The position numbers and the translations under genes were made by a program. The notes below the pieces were generated by a model. It ran no database searches. It was not told where the DNA came from and was given only the letters and a program-made list of their open reading frames with translations. 64,000 bases of DNA from Muscardinus avellanarius (lineage: Eukaryota; Chordata; Mammalia; Rodentia; Gliridae), in NCBI GenBank assembly GCA_963383645.1, contig OY726569.1, forward strand, positions 29,420,599 to 29,484,598, read 5' to 3'. Positions 32,858 to 45,709 of the stretch are shown here, in pieces. The number at the start of each line of letters is the position of its first letter. Positions within the stretch are counted from its first letter, which is position 1.

Positions 32858-34510
32858 TTTTTATTTTTTATTTTTTGCAGTACCAGAGATTGAACCCTGG
32901 GCATTCCAACTCTGAGTCACACCTCCAACCCAATTTTTTATTCTTTATTTTGAAACATGGTCTCACAAAGTTGTGAACAGCCTCACTAATTAGCTGAGGC
33001 TGGTCATGAACCTGCAAGCCCTCCTGTCTCAGCCTCCCAAGTGATGGGATTACAAATGTGTGCCATTATGTCCAGCTTGCAGGCAGTTCTAAGACAGAGC
33101 ACTGATGTTTGAAGAATTTGCCTGTCTCATTCTCCTCTCACCACCCAGGTGGGTCTGGGTCAGCCACATCGAGTACCTACTGATCCCTGCTGAATGCCAG
33201 GCTCTGTGGGAAACACAGGAGGACTGCACAGCCTCTATGCTACAGGCACTCCCATGGATGAGGGAAGCCGAAGTACCACATTGGAAACAGAAGGAATAAA
33301 TGGTATGGCCCAGATGTAGAACAACTCAAGGGCAGAGATGCTCTTGCCCAATGTAGGCTGGAAGAGTTAAAAGTTTCAAGGTGTGGATGTGGAATTGAAG
33401 CTTGAAGGGAGGATATGGCTTTGAGAAGCACTGGAAATCAGGATGTAACTCAAGTGATGAGAATCACAACACAACCAAAGGCTTGGAGGGCAAATGATGT
33501 GGCCTTGAAGAGTGGGCTGGGAGCCGGGCATGGGGGGGCACACATGTCATCACAGTATTCTGGAACCTGAGACTGGAGAATCACAGTTCACGGAAAGCCT
33601 CAGCTATTTAATGAGGCCCTCCGCAACTTAGTGAGACCCTGCTTCAAAATAAAGAATAAAAAATAGGGCAGGGGGTGTAGCTCAGAGGTCAAATGCCTCT
33701 GGGTTCCATCCCCAGACCCTAAAAAAAAAAAGAGTGGGCTGGGGATGTATGAGGATCTGGGTTCAAGCCCCAGTTTAAAAAAAAAAAGTAATATTAAGGA
33801 CTGGGAGACACATTCTTTGTCAGACGATGCTTGGTGGGGGGAGGAGAGGTCTGGAGACATAAGATGGAAAGAAAGAAGGTAGGGTCATTTTGTAGAGGAA
33901 GGACAGGGCTGTATGTGTGTGTTGAGCGTCTTATTTGTTCCAGGTACTATGCAGTGTTTATATACATTATCTCAAATAATATGCACAATAGTGTTACTTA
34001 AATTGCATTCTGTAGATGTGCAGTGGGTTCAGAGAGGCTAACATGTTCGCCACGTTTGCGCAAGCAGCCAGTGCAGCCTTGGCATTCAAACCCGGGTCTG
34101 TTTGGCTTCAGTGTTCTTTCTACAGATCTGCCGTGTTTCTCAGACCAGCAAAATGAGCAATATCCCAGAAGCAATGAAGGACCCCTGCAGCTCTAGACTG
34201 TAGCAGTCGTGATGTCCTGAGAGCAGTCTGAGGAGCCTCGCAGGGCACTGTGGCATTCGAGGGAGGAGAGGCTGGAGGCAGGAATGCCCTACAGGAGGCC
34301 AGGATAGTGGTGCTCGCCTGTAATCACAACCACTCTGGAGGTGGAGGCAGAAGGATGGAAAGCTCAAGGCCATCCTCCACAACTTAGTGAGACCTTGTTT
34401 CAACATAAAATAAAAAGACGGCTGGGAATAGAGCTCAATGGTAGAGTGCTTACCTACCATATGCAAAGCCCTGGGTTCAGTGCCCACTATTATAAAAAAT
34501 AAAAAATAAA
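32858..34510. mobile_element. SINE cluster with MIR relic
   Basis: A minus-oriented dimeric SINE lies at 32858-33080 and a plus-oriented copy at 33520-33731. A right-half-only (ID) piece lies at 33735-33790. MIR-like wording occurs at 33960-34130. A plus copy at 34312-34505 keeps the longer ID region (GAGTGCTTACCTACCATATG) that most copies have lost. L2-like wording is seen near 33165-33240. Confidence 0.75.
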
Positions 34511-35385
34511 TTTAAAAAAAGGCTGAGAGATAGGAGGAGGAAAGGACAGGCTGGAAAACCATCCTAAGAAAGGAATAAATTCCTTGCTCACATACTGGAT
34601 GCAGGAAATGGGGAAGAAAGAGTCAAGACTGCACAATGTCGTCAAAGATGCTAACAGCAGCAAAAGGAACAAGCCATTGGACAGGCAGGAAGAAAGACAG
34701 GGGAGTCAGAGGTAACAGTGGGGCAAGGATGGGAGATGGGGGATGTTTTGCATCCCTGTCGGAAGCTGAAGTTCTGGGACTGGCAGACGGGACTGGTGAA
34801 TGAGCGTTGGCTGCCTCGGAGTGGTGGAAGAAGCCATGAGATCGGAGAGAAGAGGAAACACCCAAGAGATACCCACAGTACAAAGCGGGGAGAAGGAAGA
34901 GAAGCCCAGGCAGAATGGAGAAGGCGACCCAAGAGCCAAGGAAAAGAAAAAGAACTTTCCTAGAAGCCCCAAGAAGTATTTCAAGAGGATCAGGTGACAG
35001 TAGTGTCAGATTCCAATGAAAGGCTGAGTGTCAGGAAGACTGAGAGCTTGGGTAATCTTGGAGCAAGCAGCTTCTGAGAGTCACAGGGCAGAGCCAGCTG
35101 CAGTGAGTTAATTAAGAAAAGCATGAGTGGACCGGAAGTGGAGGCAGTGGGTGTACACCGTGCATTTGAGGAGTTTGGCAGTGAAATGGATGAGATTAGG
35201 CAGACACCGGGAGGGAAGCCAGCCAGGCAGCACTGTTTATGTTGTTTTTAAGATAGGGCAGTCCCGAACATGTGAAGAAGGGGTGACGACAGGTGCCCTT
35301 GTTTTGTTCCCCAGTCCTTTTTACATTTACTTCTTCTTCTTCTCCTTCTCTTTCTTTTTCTTCTTCTTTTACAGGGGATTCAGCC
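34511..35385. other. Unassigned single-copy-like DNA
   Basis: Purine-rich sequence with no stop-free frame resembling a known protein and no clear repeat, ending in a short TTCTTC-rich tract at 35330-35370. Confidence 0.4.
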
Positions 35386-35936
35386 TACAGGCATTCCACC
35401 TCTGACTTGTATCTCCAGCCCTTTTTATTTTTTATTTTGGTGGTACTAGGGTGGAACCCCGGGGCTTTTCTACCTCCTGGCTATGCTCCCAGATCTGTTT
35501 TTTTTTTATATATACTTTTTGGAAACAGGGTCTCACTAAGTTGCTGAGAGCCTCACTTAGTAGCTGAGGCTGGCTTCAAACTTATGCAATCCTCCTGTCT
35601 CAGCCTCCCAAGTGCTGGGATTACAAGCATGCATCATGAGGCCCGGCTCTTTATTTTTTTATTTTGAAAATGGGGTCTAGCTGGGCGTGGTGGCAGCAAG
35701 CTTGTAATCCCTGCATGTGGGAGGCTGGGACCGGAGAATCAAGGTTCAAGGACAGCTTCAGCTACTTAGTGAGGCCTTTTACAAGTCAGTGAGAAATGGT
35801 TTCAAAATAAAGAATAAAAAATAGGGCTGGGGGTGTAGCTCGGAGGTAGAATGCCCCTGTGTTCCATCCCCAGTACTAAAAAAAAAAAAGAAGAAAAGAA
35901 AAGAAAACAGGGTCTTGCTAAATTTCTTTTCTTTTC

Positions 35937-35981
<45 letters not shown>

Positions 35982-36188
35982 GTAGGTCAGGAGATGGAAC
36001 CCAGAGGCATTTGACCTCTGAGTTACACCCCCTGCCCTGTTTTTTATTCTTTATTTTGAAACGATCTCACTAAGTTATAGAGGGCTTCACTAAGTAGCTG
36101 AGGCTGTCGGTGAACCGTGATCCTCCAGTCTCAGCTTCCCCAATGCTGGGATTAGAAGCATGAACCACTATGCTTGGCTTAAATTTCT
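35386..36188. mobile_element. SINE nest
   Basis: A minus-oriented pair at about 35375-35650 is a copy inserted in another, seen from the interrupted right half at 35375-35420. A plus copy with a GA-rich tail lies at 35683-35910. A minus copy lies at 35975-36178, joined to a (TTTTC)n tail at 35925-35980. Confidence 0.8.
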
Positions 36189-36392
36189 TTTTTTAAATTT
36201 TTAATTGTTTTAATTTTTATTGGTGCATTGTAGTCATACATCTTAATGGGGTACAAGATGGTGGAGGCATACATGCACACATCACCCAATTAGCCCTTAC
36301 CCAGTTCCTGCCCCATCCCCTCCCCCTTCCTCCTTTTCAAGTTTGGCTCAGTGAGGGACACTGATGTTTGTTAATGTACATCATGTGCATTA
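36189..36392 (-). mobile_element. 5'-truncated retroelement sharing the 3' end of the 45-kb composite
   Basis: Minus-oriented sequence whose 3' part (GACTACAATGCACCAAT preceded by GGGCTAATTGG.TGATGTGTGC) aligns with 45340-45540, followed by an A-rich tail at 36189-36220. Near-identical CTAAATTTCT/TTAAATTTCT sequences flank it and may be target duplications. The wording and polypurine run suggest a rodent L1 3' UTR, but no ORF2 is attached. Confidence 0.55.
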
Positions 36393-36527
36393 GGTTGCTA
36401 AATTTCTGAGATTCGCCTCAAACCTGCAATCCTCCTCTCTCAGCCTTCCAAGTACTAGAATTACAGGCATTGCCTCCAAGCCTGACTTGATTCTGCTTTC
36501 TTTCTTTTTTCCTTCATTTCATTTCAT

Positions 36528-36823
36528 TTCTTCTTCTTCTTCTTCTTCTTCTTCTTCTTCTTCTTCTTCTTCTTCTTCTTCTTCTTCTTCTTCTTCTTCT
36601 TCTTCTTCTTCTTCTCCTTCTCCTCCTCCTCCTCCTCCTCCTCCTCTTCCTCCTTCTTCTTTTTATTGGGAATCAAACCCAGAGACATTCTACTTCTGAA
36701 CTAAACTTCCTGCCCTTTCTTCTTTCTCCTCCTCCTCCTCCTCCTCCTCCTCCTCCTCCTCCTCCTCCTCCTCCTCCTCTTCTTCTTCTTCTTCTTCTTC
36801 TTCTTCCTTCTCCTTCTCCTCCT
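36528..36823. repeat. (TTC)n/(TCC)n pyrimidine tracts
   Basis: Two tracts of about 130 and 100 bp (36528-36662 and 36721-36823) are pure TTC/TCC trinucleotide repeats. They interrupt a minus-oriented SINE whose pieces are visible between and after them. Confidence 0.95.
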
Positions 36824-36998
36824 TCTGTCTTGCTGAGGGACTTTCTAGTTGCTGTGGCTGGCCTTGAACCTATAGTTCTCCCGTCTCAGCTCCCCCCCAC
36901 CCCACCTGGGATTACAGGTGTGTAACAGCATGCCTGGTTTTATTTTCTTTCTTTTGTTTTCTTCTCTTTCTTTCTCTTTTTCTTTCTTTTGTGTTTGT

Positions 36999-37195
36999 GT
37001 GTAGTACTGGGGATTGAACCCAGAGGCATTTTACCTTCAAGCTATACCCCCAATTTTATTTTTTATTTGGAAAAAGGGTCTCCCTAGGTAGATAAGAGTC
37101 TCACTATTTTCTCAGGCTGTCCTTGAACCTGTGATCCTCCTGTCTCAGCCTCCCAAGTACTGAGATTACATGCGTGCACCACCACACCCGGCCTG
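36999..37195 (-). mobile_element. B1-dID SINE
   Basis: Reverse-oriented copy from GTACTGGGGATTGAACCCAG to CCACCACACCCGGC, the last repeat before the single-copy block at 37196-37790. Confidence 0.85.
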
Positions 37196-37790
37196 GTTCC
37201 ATTTGCTTAGTCCCATCTCTCTGGAAGTCTGGAGGGTGGTTCTGGAATGCCTGAGAGTCAGGGTCTGTACCACAGGTGCACACACAAGGCTCAGCTGGCT
37301 CCCTCCTGAGCTCCAGTTCTGCACACAGGGAGCTCAGAGCAGAGCTGGCTGCAGCCACCGTCCCCCCCACTGGCCTGAGAAGGGTCTCGGCCTCCTTAGG
37401 TCCATGGGGTGAGAACTGAAGTAGAGCTGGGGAAGCAGCAGCCTGCGAGCACCTGAGACAGAAGTAGGCTGGTAACTCAGCACCTTCTCCTCGCTTAGGC
37501 CTCAGTATGTATATTTTATCTAGAAAGAGGCTGCTCCGACTTGCAGATAAAATCCACCCCTAGGGTGGCTTTCTGGTCTGGGGAAGGGGAGGTCTTGGTG
37601 TTCTGGGGCTTGGTGGAATGCTGTTGCTCTTCCTGATGGGAGCTTTTCAGGCACCGAAGGTGGCCTGCGAGCCACACTGCCTCCTGGGCTCGGACAGACC
37701 AGCAACCTAGCGCTGGCCAGACTCCTTGGAGTCGCAAAGGACCAATGTGGGGTCTTCACCACCTACAGCAAGGAGAGAAGGGTCTTTATC
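37196..37790. promoter_or_regulatory. Single-copy block with TEAD and GATA motifs
   Basis: A roughly 600-bp repeat-free island about 9.6 kb upstream of MYH7. It contains GGAATG (37244-37249, M-CAT/TEAD type) and two GATA motifs, TTATCT (37516-37521) and AGATAA (37545-37550), plus a CACCTG E-box near 37450. The combination fits a cardiac enhancer, but such motifs also occur by chance. No coding signal. Confidence 0.3.
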
Positions 37791-37825
37791 AAAGAGCTTT
37801 GATTTACTAGGTTTAAAAAGCTGAA

Positions 37826-38400
37826 CCAAGCCAAGTGCAATAGTACATGCTTCTAATCCCAGTACTTGAGAGGCTGAAACAGGAGGATCGCAGGTTTGAG
37901 GCCAGCCTCAGCAATTTAGCCAGATCCTATTTCAAAATAAAAATTGCTGGGCGTGGTGGCGCACGCTTGTAATCCCCGCGCTTGGGAGGCAGAGACAGGA
38001 GGATCACGCAGGTTCGAAGCCAGCCGCGCGTGCTGGCTTAGGAGACCCTGTTTCCAAGTAAAAATGTAAAAATAGGTCTGGGAGTATAGCCCAGAGGTAG
38101 AAGGGCTTCCAGGAACCCCAGTACCACCAAAATAAATAAATAAATAATAATAAATAAATAAAAATAAAAAATAAAAATTAAACTGGGCATGGTGGCGCAC
38201 GCTTGTAATCACAGCTTTCAGGAGGCTAAGACCAGAGGATCACGGTTTGCTGACAGCCTCAGCTACTTGGTGAGGCCATCTACAACTTAGTGAGACCCTG
38301 TTTCAAAAAATAAAAAATAGGGCAAGGAGTTTAGCTTGGAGGTCTAATGCCCCTGGATTCCATCCCCAGACCTGCAAAAAAAAAAAAAAAAAATTTTTTT
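37826..38400 (+). mobile_element. Three plus-oriented dimeric SINEs
   Basis: A left-half copy at about 37828-37943, a type-B copy at 37945-38130 carrying the GGCTTCCAGGAACCCC right-half variant, and a full copy at 38183-38380 ending in an A-run that abuts a T-run. Confidence 0.85.
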
Positions 38401-38409
38401 TTTTAAAGG

Positions 38410-39960
38410 GCTGGGTATAGCTTGGAGGTGGAATACCCCATTCGGGGCAGGAAGAGTGAGAAGGGAAGTAGAAGGGAGTAGTGGTTAGTTTGTTGAGATA
38501 GGAAAAGTCTGAAAAATATCCCTAGGGAGCAAGGTGAACAAGGAGGTCTGCAGAGTCCTGAGGGTGCGGCTGATGGAGCGAGGTCCAGCTGTGGGATCCT
38601 TGAGGGTGGTGTAAACAGGTCGGGACTACCCAAAGAGCAGCAATGCTGTGTGCCTGTGTGTCTGGGGGCGTGACCTTGCCCAAGGGCAGAGTCTGAAGGC
38701 GGGGAGAAGCCAGGGCTGGGGGCACAGGTTCCAGCCCAGCCTCCCCGTGCCGGGCCCCTCGTCTCTGAGATTACAGCCTTGGCTGCCAAGAGCAGCTCCG
38801 TGAGGGTGGAGGGAAACAAAGCAAAGGCCTTTTGTGGGCTGGGTTCCTAAGAATAGCTGTGGCTGGGCTCCAGGAGGTGTCTCCTACAGCCTACCCGTCC
38901 AGGGACTTGTTCTCAGAGGTGGCCCTGCGCCAGGGTTTGAGGTGCTGATTGCCAAGTTGTTGGGGAAGGGGAGGCCAGCAGCTCCCTGTCCCCGACCCTG
39001 GCCTCTGCTCAGCCAGGGAGAAGGCAGAGCCAAAGGGACAGAGGGACAGGTAAATGGCCCAAACACGTAGGGGAAGGATGGGAGACAGAGGCCACAGACC
39101 CAACCCTTCAGCCTGCAGCAGAAGGCGGCAAGGCACCCAGGAAGAGGGGAGGTGGATGAGGACACCAAAGGCGGAGGTGGACGGAGGATCTGCAGGAGGT
39201 GGTGGGAGGAGGCCACGGGGAGGTAGGGAGGCAGGTGCAGGAGACCTGGACATGGAGAGGAAAAGGATGTGGAATGGGGGCAAGAGGGAGAAGTAGCGAG
39301 AGGCAATGGCGCGCCTACAGCCACGTGGGCAGAGGGTGGTGCAGCTCTCAGGAGAGCTCGGAAAGAGGCTCTCCAGAGCACCATTCCTGGGAGATAACAA
39401 TGCAGTTCAAATCCCTCCCTAATCTCCCCTCCTATTCTTAGCCCCAGTCCTCTCAGTGGAGAGGCCACAGGTGCCGGGGGCCCATCCTGTCCCCCATGCC
39501 CTTGGCTAGAATTAGACAGACGTGCCCGCGTGGTCATCTGCTAAGCACGGTCCGCCTGGCTTCTGGGCAATGTCACCAAGAGGAGGGTGTGAAGGAGCTG
39601 GAGGTCACTGGACAGCCCCGTGGACAAGGCCGTATCCAGACACTGAGCGGGGCAAGGAGAAGCGCCCAGGGCTTAGAGAGCTCAGGTCAGTGAGATAAAC
39701 ATAAGACCGATGTGATAACAAGGCCCAGAACAACAACGTTCACATGTGCAAAATAACCAAAACAATGCTAAACCAGGAATGCAGGCCCCGGGAGGGCTAG
39801 CGAGGCAGGTGGGCTTTGTGCACAGGTGCTGGCTGGTGCTGGGACATTCTGGGAGAAACAGGAGACACTGGCGAACAGCGGCCTCGGCCTCCTCGGTGTC
39901 TTCTCTGGCCCAACCGCGAGGGAACAAGATTGTCATAAGATTAACCAAGGCCTAGCACAT
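38410..39960. other. SINE-free single-copy island
   Basis: About 1.5 kb of GC-moderate DNA without young repeats or convincing exons. The many overlapping short frames on both strands have no recognisable domains. Confidence 0.5.
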
Positions 39961-40109
39961 TCCTGAGCTGTTTTCCCTCCTCTCTCTTTCTCTCTCTCCC
40001 TCTCTTTCTCTCTTTCTCTCTCTCTCTCCCTCCTTCCCTCCTTGTGTGGTCCTAGGGATTGAACCATGGGCATTCTACCACTGAGCTACATTCCCAGACC
40101 CTTTTTATT

Positions 40110-40144
<35 letters not shown>

Positions 40145-41066
40145 TTTTGGTGGTACTGGGGGTGGAACCCAGAGAATTCTACCTCTGGGCTATACCCCCA
40201 GACCTATTTTTTATATTTTATTTGGAAACAGGGTCTCGCTAAATTGCTAAGAGCCTCACTAAGTAGCTGAGGCTGGCTTCGAACCTGCGCGATCCTCCTG
40301 TCTCAGCCTCCCAAGAGCGGAGATTACAGTGTGCACCACCACGCCCAGCCCCTCTTTTTATTTTATAACAGGGTCTCTCTAAGTTACTGCATGCTGGCCT
40401 TTAATGTGTGATCCTCCTGTCTCAGCCTCCCAAGGCCTGGGATTACAAGTGTGCACCACTGGCTTGACTGACTCCTGGGTATTCTAAATAGGACCAGGAC
40501 TTACTGTCATTTACTTGAAACTTCCGTCCATCCTTCTTTCTTCCCTTCCTTCCTATCTTCTTTCTTCTTTTTTTTTTCTTTCATAATTTTTGATGCTGGA
40601 GAGTGAACCCAGGGCATTCTACCTTCAAGCAATACTTCCAACCCGATTTTATTTTTTAATTTGGAAACATCTCTCTAAGTGCTGAGAGCTTCACTAAATT
40701 GCTGAGACTGGCTTTGAACCTGTGATCCTCCAGTCTCAGCCTGCAAAATCCTGGCCTTTGGCTCTTTTCTTTCTTGCCCCGTTGGCTCCTCTTCCGCTTT
40801 CCCCTTGGTCGTCCACCTGTCCTCACTCTCCCTCCTGTTGCTCATTGGTTTTTTGTTTTGTTTTGTTTTGTTGTACTGGGGGTGGAACCCAGGGGAAATC
40901 TACCTCCAAGCTATACCCTCAGACCCATTTTATTTTTATTTGGATGCAGGATCTCACTAGGTTGCAGAGGACCTTGCTGAGCTGCTGAGGCTGGCCACGA
41001 ACCTGCAGTCCTTCTGTCTCAGCTTCCCGAGTACTGGGATTACAAGCGTGGCCACCACGCCCGGTT
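39960..41066 (-). mobile_element. Minus-oriented SINE cluster
   Basis: A TC-rich tract (39975-40040) leads into a minus copy split by another, with pieces at 40045-40100 and 40141-40350 and the remainder at 40355-40470. Further minus copies lie at about 40580-40755 and 40860-41066. A (TTTA)n tail lies at 40110-40145. Confidence 0.8.
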
Positions 41067-41619
41067 TGCTCATTGTTTTGATTTTCTAAATGGCCCAAAG
41101 TTATTTGTGTGTATTTTTATCTTGAGCTCTTTTGACTCTGACGAATCTTAATAAAATAAAGGGATGATGAATAATGTACCAAGAGGGTGAACAGCTGCTG
41201 TTCCTATGAGGGATCCGATTGCTCCTGTGGGGCAGGACATGGATGAGATTCCCTGGACCTTATTCAGGGAGAGAGTGGAGGACGATGAATGTAACTTGCT
41301 CTCTGTCTGACTCTGTCTTTCTGTCCTTCCTTTTGTGTCTCAAATCTCATTCTCCTTCCTCCCTCTTTTCCTCACTCCTTTCTTTACCCCTTCTTTCCTT
41401 TTTCTCACATCATAAAAGTAATAATGCTCATTGAACATTCAAACAAAGAATCTTCTATCAGGTGACAGATGTGAAGCCCCTTGTACCAGGCATCTCATCC
41501 CCAGAGTAACAATGGTTAATCGCTGAAGTGTATCCATCTGAATCTTTTATGTATATGTATGGAATGCACTGTTGTGATTGTTTTTTATTTGTTTACTTGA
41601 TTTTTAGAGTTTGTTTGTT
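41067..41619. other. Unassigned DNA
   Basis: AT-rich with no gene or clear repeat. Pyrimidine-rich at 41300-41400. Confidence 0.4.
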
Positions 41620-41626
41620 TGTCTGT

Positions 41627-41745
41627 TGTTTGAGCTGATGTCTCACTATAGTGCCCAGGCTGGCCTTGCACTCCTGAGCTCAAGTGATCCTCCCACCGCA
41701 GCCTCCTGAGTGGCCGGGACTACGGGTGTATGCCACAGCGCGTGG
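41627..41745 (-). mobile_element. Old 7SL-type monomer (FLAM/PB1-like)
   Basis: The wording GTCTCACTATAGTGCCCAGG then CTCAAGTGATCCTCCCACC matches free left Alu monomer-type 7SL elements rather than the local B1-dID family; reverse orientation. Shared by rodents and primates, hence old. Confidence 0.6.
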
Positions 41746-41939
41746 CATGGATTTATATTTTTTATATAAAATTGGAGGTATACAGAAATGAAATGTTTGC
41801 AGTTTTTAAAGGCTTCTCACATCATGAATGGTCTCAGGGATGGGGGAAGGGCGCCTCTTCAAGTGACTTGATTTGGACGGTCACCAGAGGATCAAAAGAT
41901 TCAATGGGAATCGGCTCTCCAAAAAAGAATCAAAGAATG

Positions 41940-41942
41940 ATT

Positions 41943-41977
<35 letters not shown>

Positions 41978-42400
41978 TTTTAGTACTGGGGATTTAATCT
42001 AGGGGCATTCTACCACTGAGCTACACCCCCAGCCCCATTTTTTTTTTTTTTTTACTTTGAAACAGGGTCTCACTAAGTTGCAGAGGGCCTCACTAAGTAG
42101 CTGAGGCTGGCCGCAAACAGTGATCCTCCTGTCTCAGCCTCCCAAGTACTGGGATTACAAGCCTGCGCCTCCAAGCCTGGCTAAAAAATGAATTTTAAAA
42201 TAAACAACAAAGCTGGGCATGGTGGTGCATGCTTGTAATCCCTGCATTCGGGAGGCTGAGACTGGAGGATCACAGTTCACTGACAGCCTCAGCTACTTAG
42301 TGAGACCCTCCGCAACTTGGTGACCCTGTTTTCAAATAAAGAATAAAAAATAGGGCAGGGAGGTAGAATGCCCCTGGGTTCCATCCCCAGGCACCACAAA

Positions 42401-42459
<59 letters not shown>

Positions 42460-42890
42460 ATTTAACAAAGAGCTGGGCGTGGTGGAACATACTTGTAATC
42501 CCAGTACTTGGGAGGCTGAGACAGGAGGATCATGGTTCCCAGACAGCCTCAGCTACTTAGTAAGGCCCTCTGCAACTTAGTGAGACTCTGTTTCCAAATA
42601 AAGAATAAAAAATAGGGCTGGGGGTGTATCTCAGAGGTAGAGTGCCCCTGGCTCAATTCCTATCACTACAACAAATAAAAATAATAAAATGAAGCCAGGC
42701 GTGGTGGTGCACACTTGTAATCCCAGCATTCAAGAGGCTGAGACCTGAGGATCGAGGTTCGTGGACAGCCTCAGCTACTTAGTGAGGCCCTCGTAACTTA
42801 GACTCTGTTTCAAAATAAAGAATATAAAATAGGGCTGGGGTGTAGCTCAGAGGTCAAATGTCCCTGAGTTTCATCCCCAGACCTGCAAAA

Positions 42891-42934
<44 letters not shown>

Positions 42935-42965
42935 GTAATAATAATAAATAAATAACAATAATAAC
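41940..42965. mobile_element. SINE cluster with (TTTA)n, (AAAT)n and (TAC)n tails
   Basis: A minus copy at 41975-42183 has a (TTTA)n tail at 41942-41980. Plus copies lie at 42205-42400 (tail (AAAT)n 42401-42461), 42470-42680 and 42692-42890. The last has a (TAC)n tail at 42891-42934 followed by an AAT-rich run. Confidence 0.85.
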
Positions 42966-44200
42966 AATAATAATAATAATACAAACCAAAGAAGCCGGGG
43001 AAGATTAAGTAAGAGGATGCCAACAATGCCTTTTTCTGCATCGCTCTCCGTTGCCCCCGGGCATCCCTCCTCTTGGGAGAGGGGACACTTGGACAGAGAC
43101 TCTGCCTGGGAGCAGAAGTGACAGAGGGCACAGGGTGGGCTCTTGGGTCCTGGGAAATTATGCTTTTATGGTGGAGAGGTTATTACCTGTCTCAGCCTGT
43201 GGAAGACTCCCCCCTACCACAACAGCAACATTGACATAATGATGTCTGATAACCTCTTTTGCAAAAATGCTGGTTCTGACATGTCCCAATTTTTCATGCT
43301 TAGAAATGTATCTGTCACTTTTCTCTTTTGAACTCTGTAACGTATCCCGAAGGTCACATTTGTACCTGTCCTTTGTGGTGGAAGTTCTGAAGAGGCCTTT
43401 AGCCAAACGCCAATCAAAACTTCTGACCAAGATCCTAATATAGTTGCTGACTCTGCGGCAGCCCTGGAGCTGCCAGCTGGTGCCGCATGGATGGCTCAAC
43501 TCCTGATGCAGAAGCACGAGACCAGAGCCTCAGAAACACCCTGACCTGTACTCATCTCCTGTCCCGTGCTCCTCCCGGCTGCACACCCCACACTGAGCCA
43601 ACACTGGCTCTTCTGATCTCTGCACCTTCCCAGAGACCCACCCTGTGCCCCGGCCAAAAGGCAGGGTGGAAAAAAGGAAAGAAAAATACAAGGCTTGGTC
43701 AACAGGATAAGGGCCTCAGATATGGAGCCATCCTGTTGTGCAAACAGGGCGTGTGCAGCAGAGGGCGAGGGTGGGAGGGAATCGAGAGCAGGAAGGATGG
43801 GAGAGGGGAGCGCAGGTAGTGGGGTCTCCAGCCCCAAGGATACTGTTGAGCGTTCAGAAGACTCACCTCTCAGGGTAGTGCAGGGATCTTGGGAAGAAGA
43901 ATACTGGGCCTGACTCCCAGCTCCCAGATTCCTATTCTCCTTCCCCAGGCGCATCATAACCGCAGGGCCAGTCCTGCTCCAGCCCCTGGCACCATTTCAG
44001 GCCCTAGGAGGAGGGATCCCCATGAGCCTGGCCCACACCTGGAAATTCAGCTTTTATCTTCTTTCTAAGACTTGGGCCCCACCCTGTGCCACTGTTTGGT
44101 AACTGAGCCCTGGTCTTGTTCCCTCAGTTGAAGACCCTGTTTTAGTAATTCTCGTAAATTTTGGGGGGAGTAGAGGGTTGTGTCTACTTCTCAGGGATTA
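42966..44200. other. SINE-free single-copy island
   Basis: About 1.2 kb without identifiable repeats. The 43150-43500 part is AT-balanced and could be an old LTR or DNA-transposon fragment, but nothing decisive is visible. Confidence 0.4.
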
Positions 44201-44212
44201 GAGTTTTCTCTT

Positions 44213-44866
44213 TTGGTACTGAGGACTGAACCCAGGGCATTCTAGTATTCTACATCTGAGCTACACCCTCAACCCTTTTGTACTTTTTATTTTTATTTTA
44301 TTTTATTTTATTTTGTGGGTCTGGGGATGGAACCCAGGGGCATTTGACTTCTGAGCTACACTCCCCGCCTATTTTTTATTCTTTATTTTTGAAATAGGGT
44401 CTCATTAAGTTGCAGAGGGACTCACTAAGTAGCTGAGGCTGTCCGCGAACCGTGAGCCTCCGGTCTCCGCCTCCCAAACTCTGAGACTACAAGCGTGTGC
44501 CACCATGCCCACCCAGCTCTTACTTTTTATTTTGAAACAGTGTCTCACTAGGTTTCTGAGGCTGGTCTCAAACCTGCAATTCTCCTGTCTCAGACTTCCA
44601 AATACTAGGATTATAGGTGTGTACCACCATGCCCAATTAAGAGCACTTTTTTTTTTTAGGTACTGGGGATTGAACCCAGGAACATTCTAGTATTCTACAT
44701 CTGAGCTACACTACTAGCCCCTTTTTACTTTTTATTTTGAAATGGGGTCTCACTAAGTTGCTGAGAGTCTCACTGCATTGCTGAGGCTGTCCTTGAACCT
44801 GCGATCCTCCTGTCTCAGTCTCCCAGGTACTGGTATTACAGGTATGTGCCACCATGCCCTGCTAAG
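44213..44866 (-). mobile_element. Minus-oriented SINE nest
   Basis: A copy beginning at 44213 is interrupted by a second (about 44280-44515) and resumes to 44640. A third copy lies at 44655-44866. MIR-like wording follows at about 44890-45020. Confidence 0.8.
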
Positions 44867-45052
44867 AGCACAGCTTTTAACCAATAAGACCTTGCTTTGT
44901 TTCTAGCTCTAAACCTCGGTCTTATCTGTAAAATTTGGATGGTAATCCGTACCTCATACCCTTATCTCGAAGATTGTGTATATGAAGTTATAGGCACAAC
45001 TCTCAACAAACAGTAAATGTTGGCTTCTTAATTCCTCCCCATCTCTGATCTA

Positions 45053-45709
<657 letters not shown>

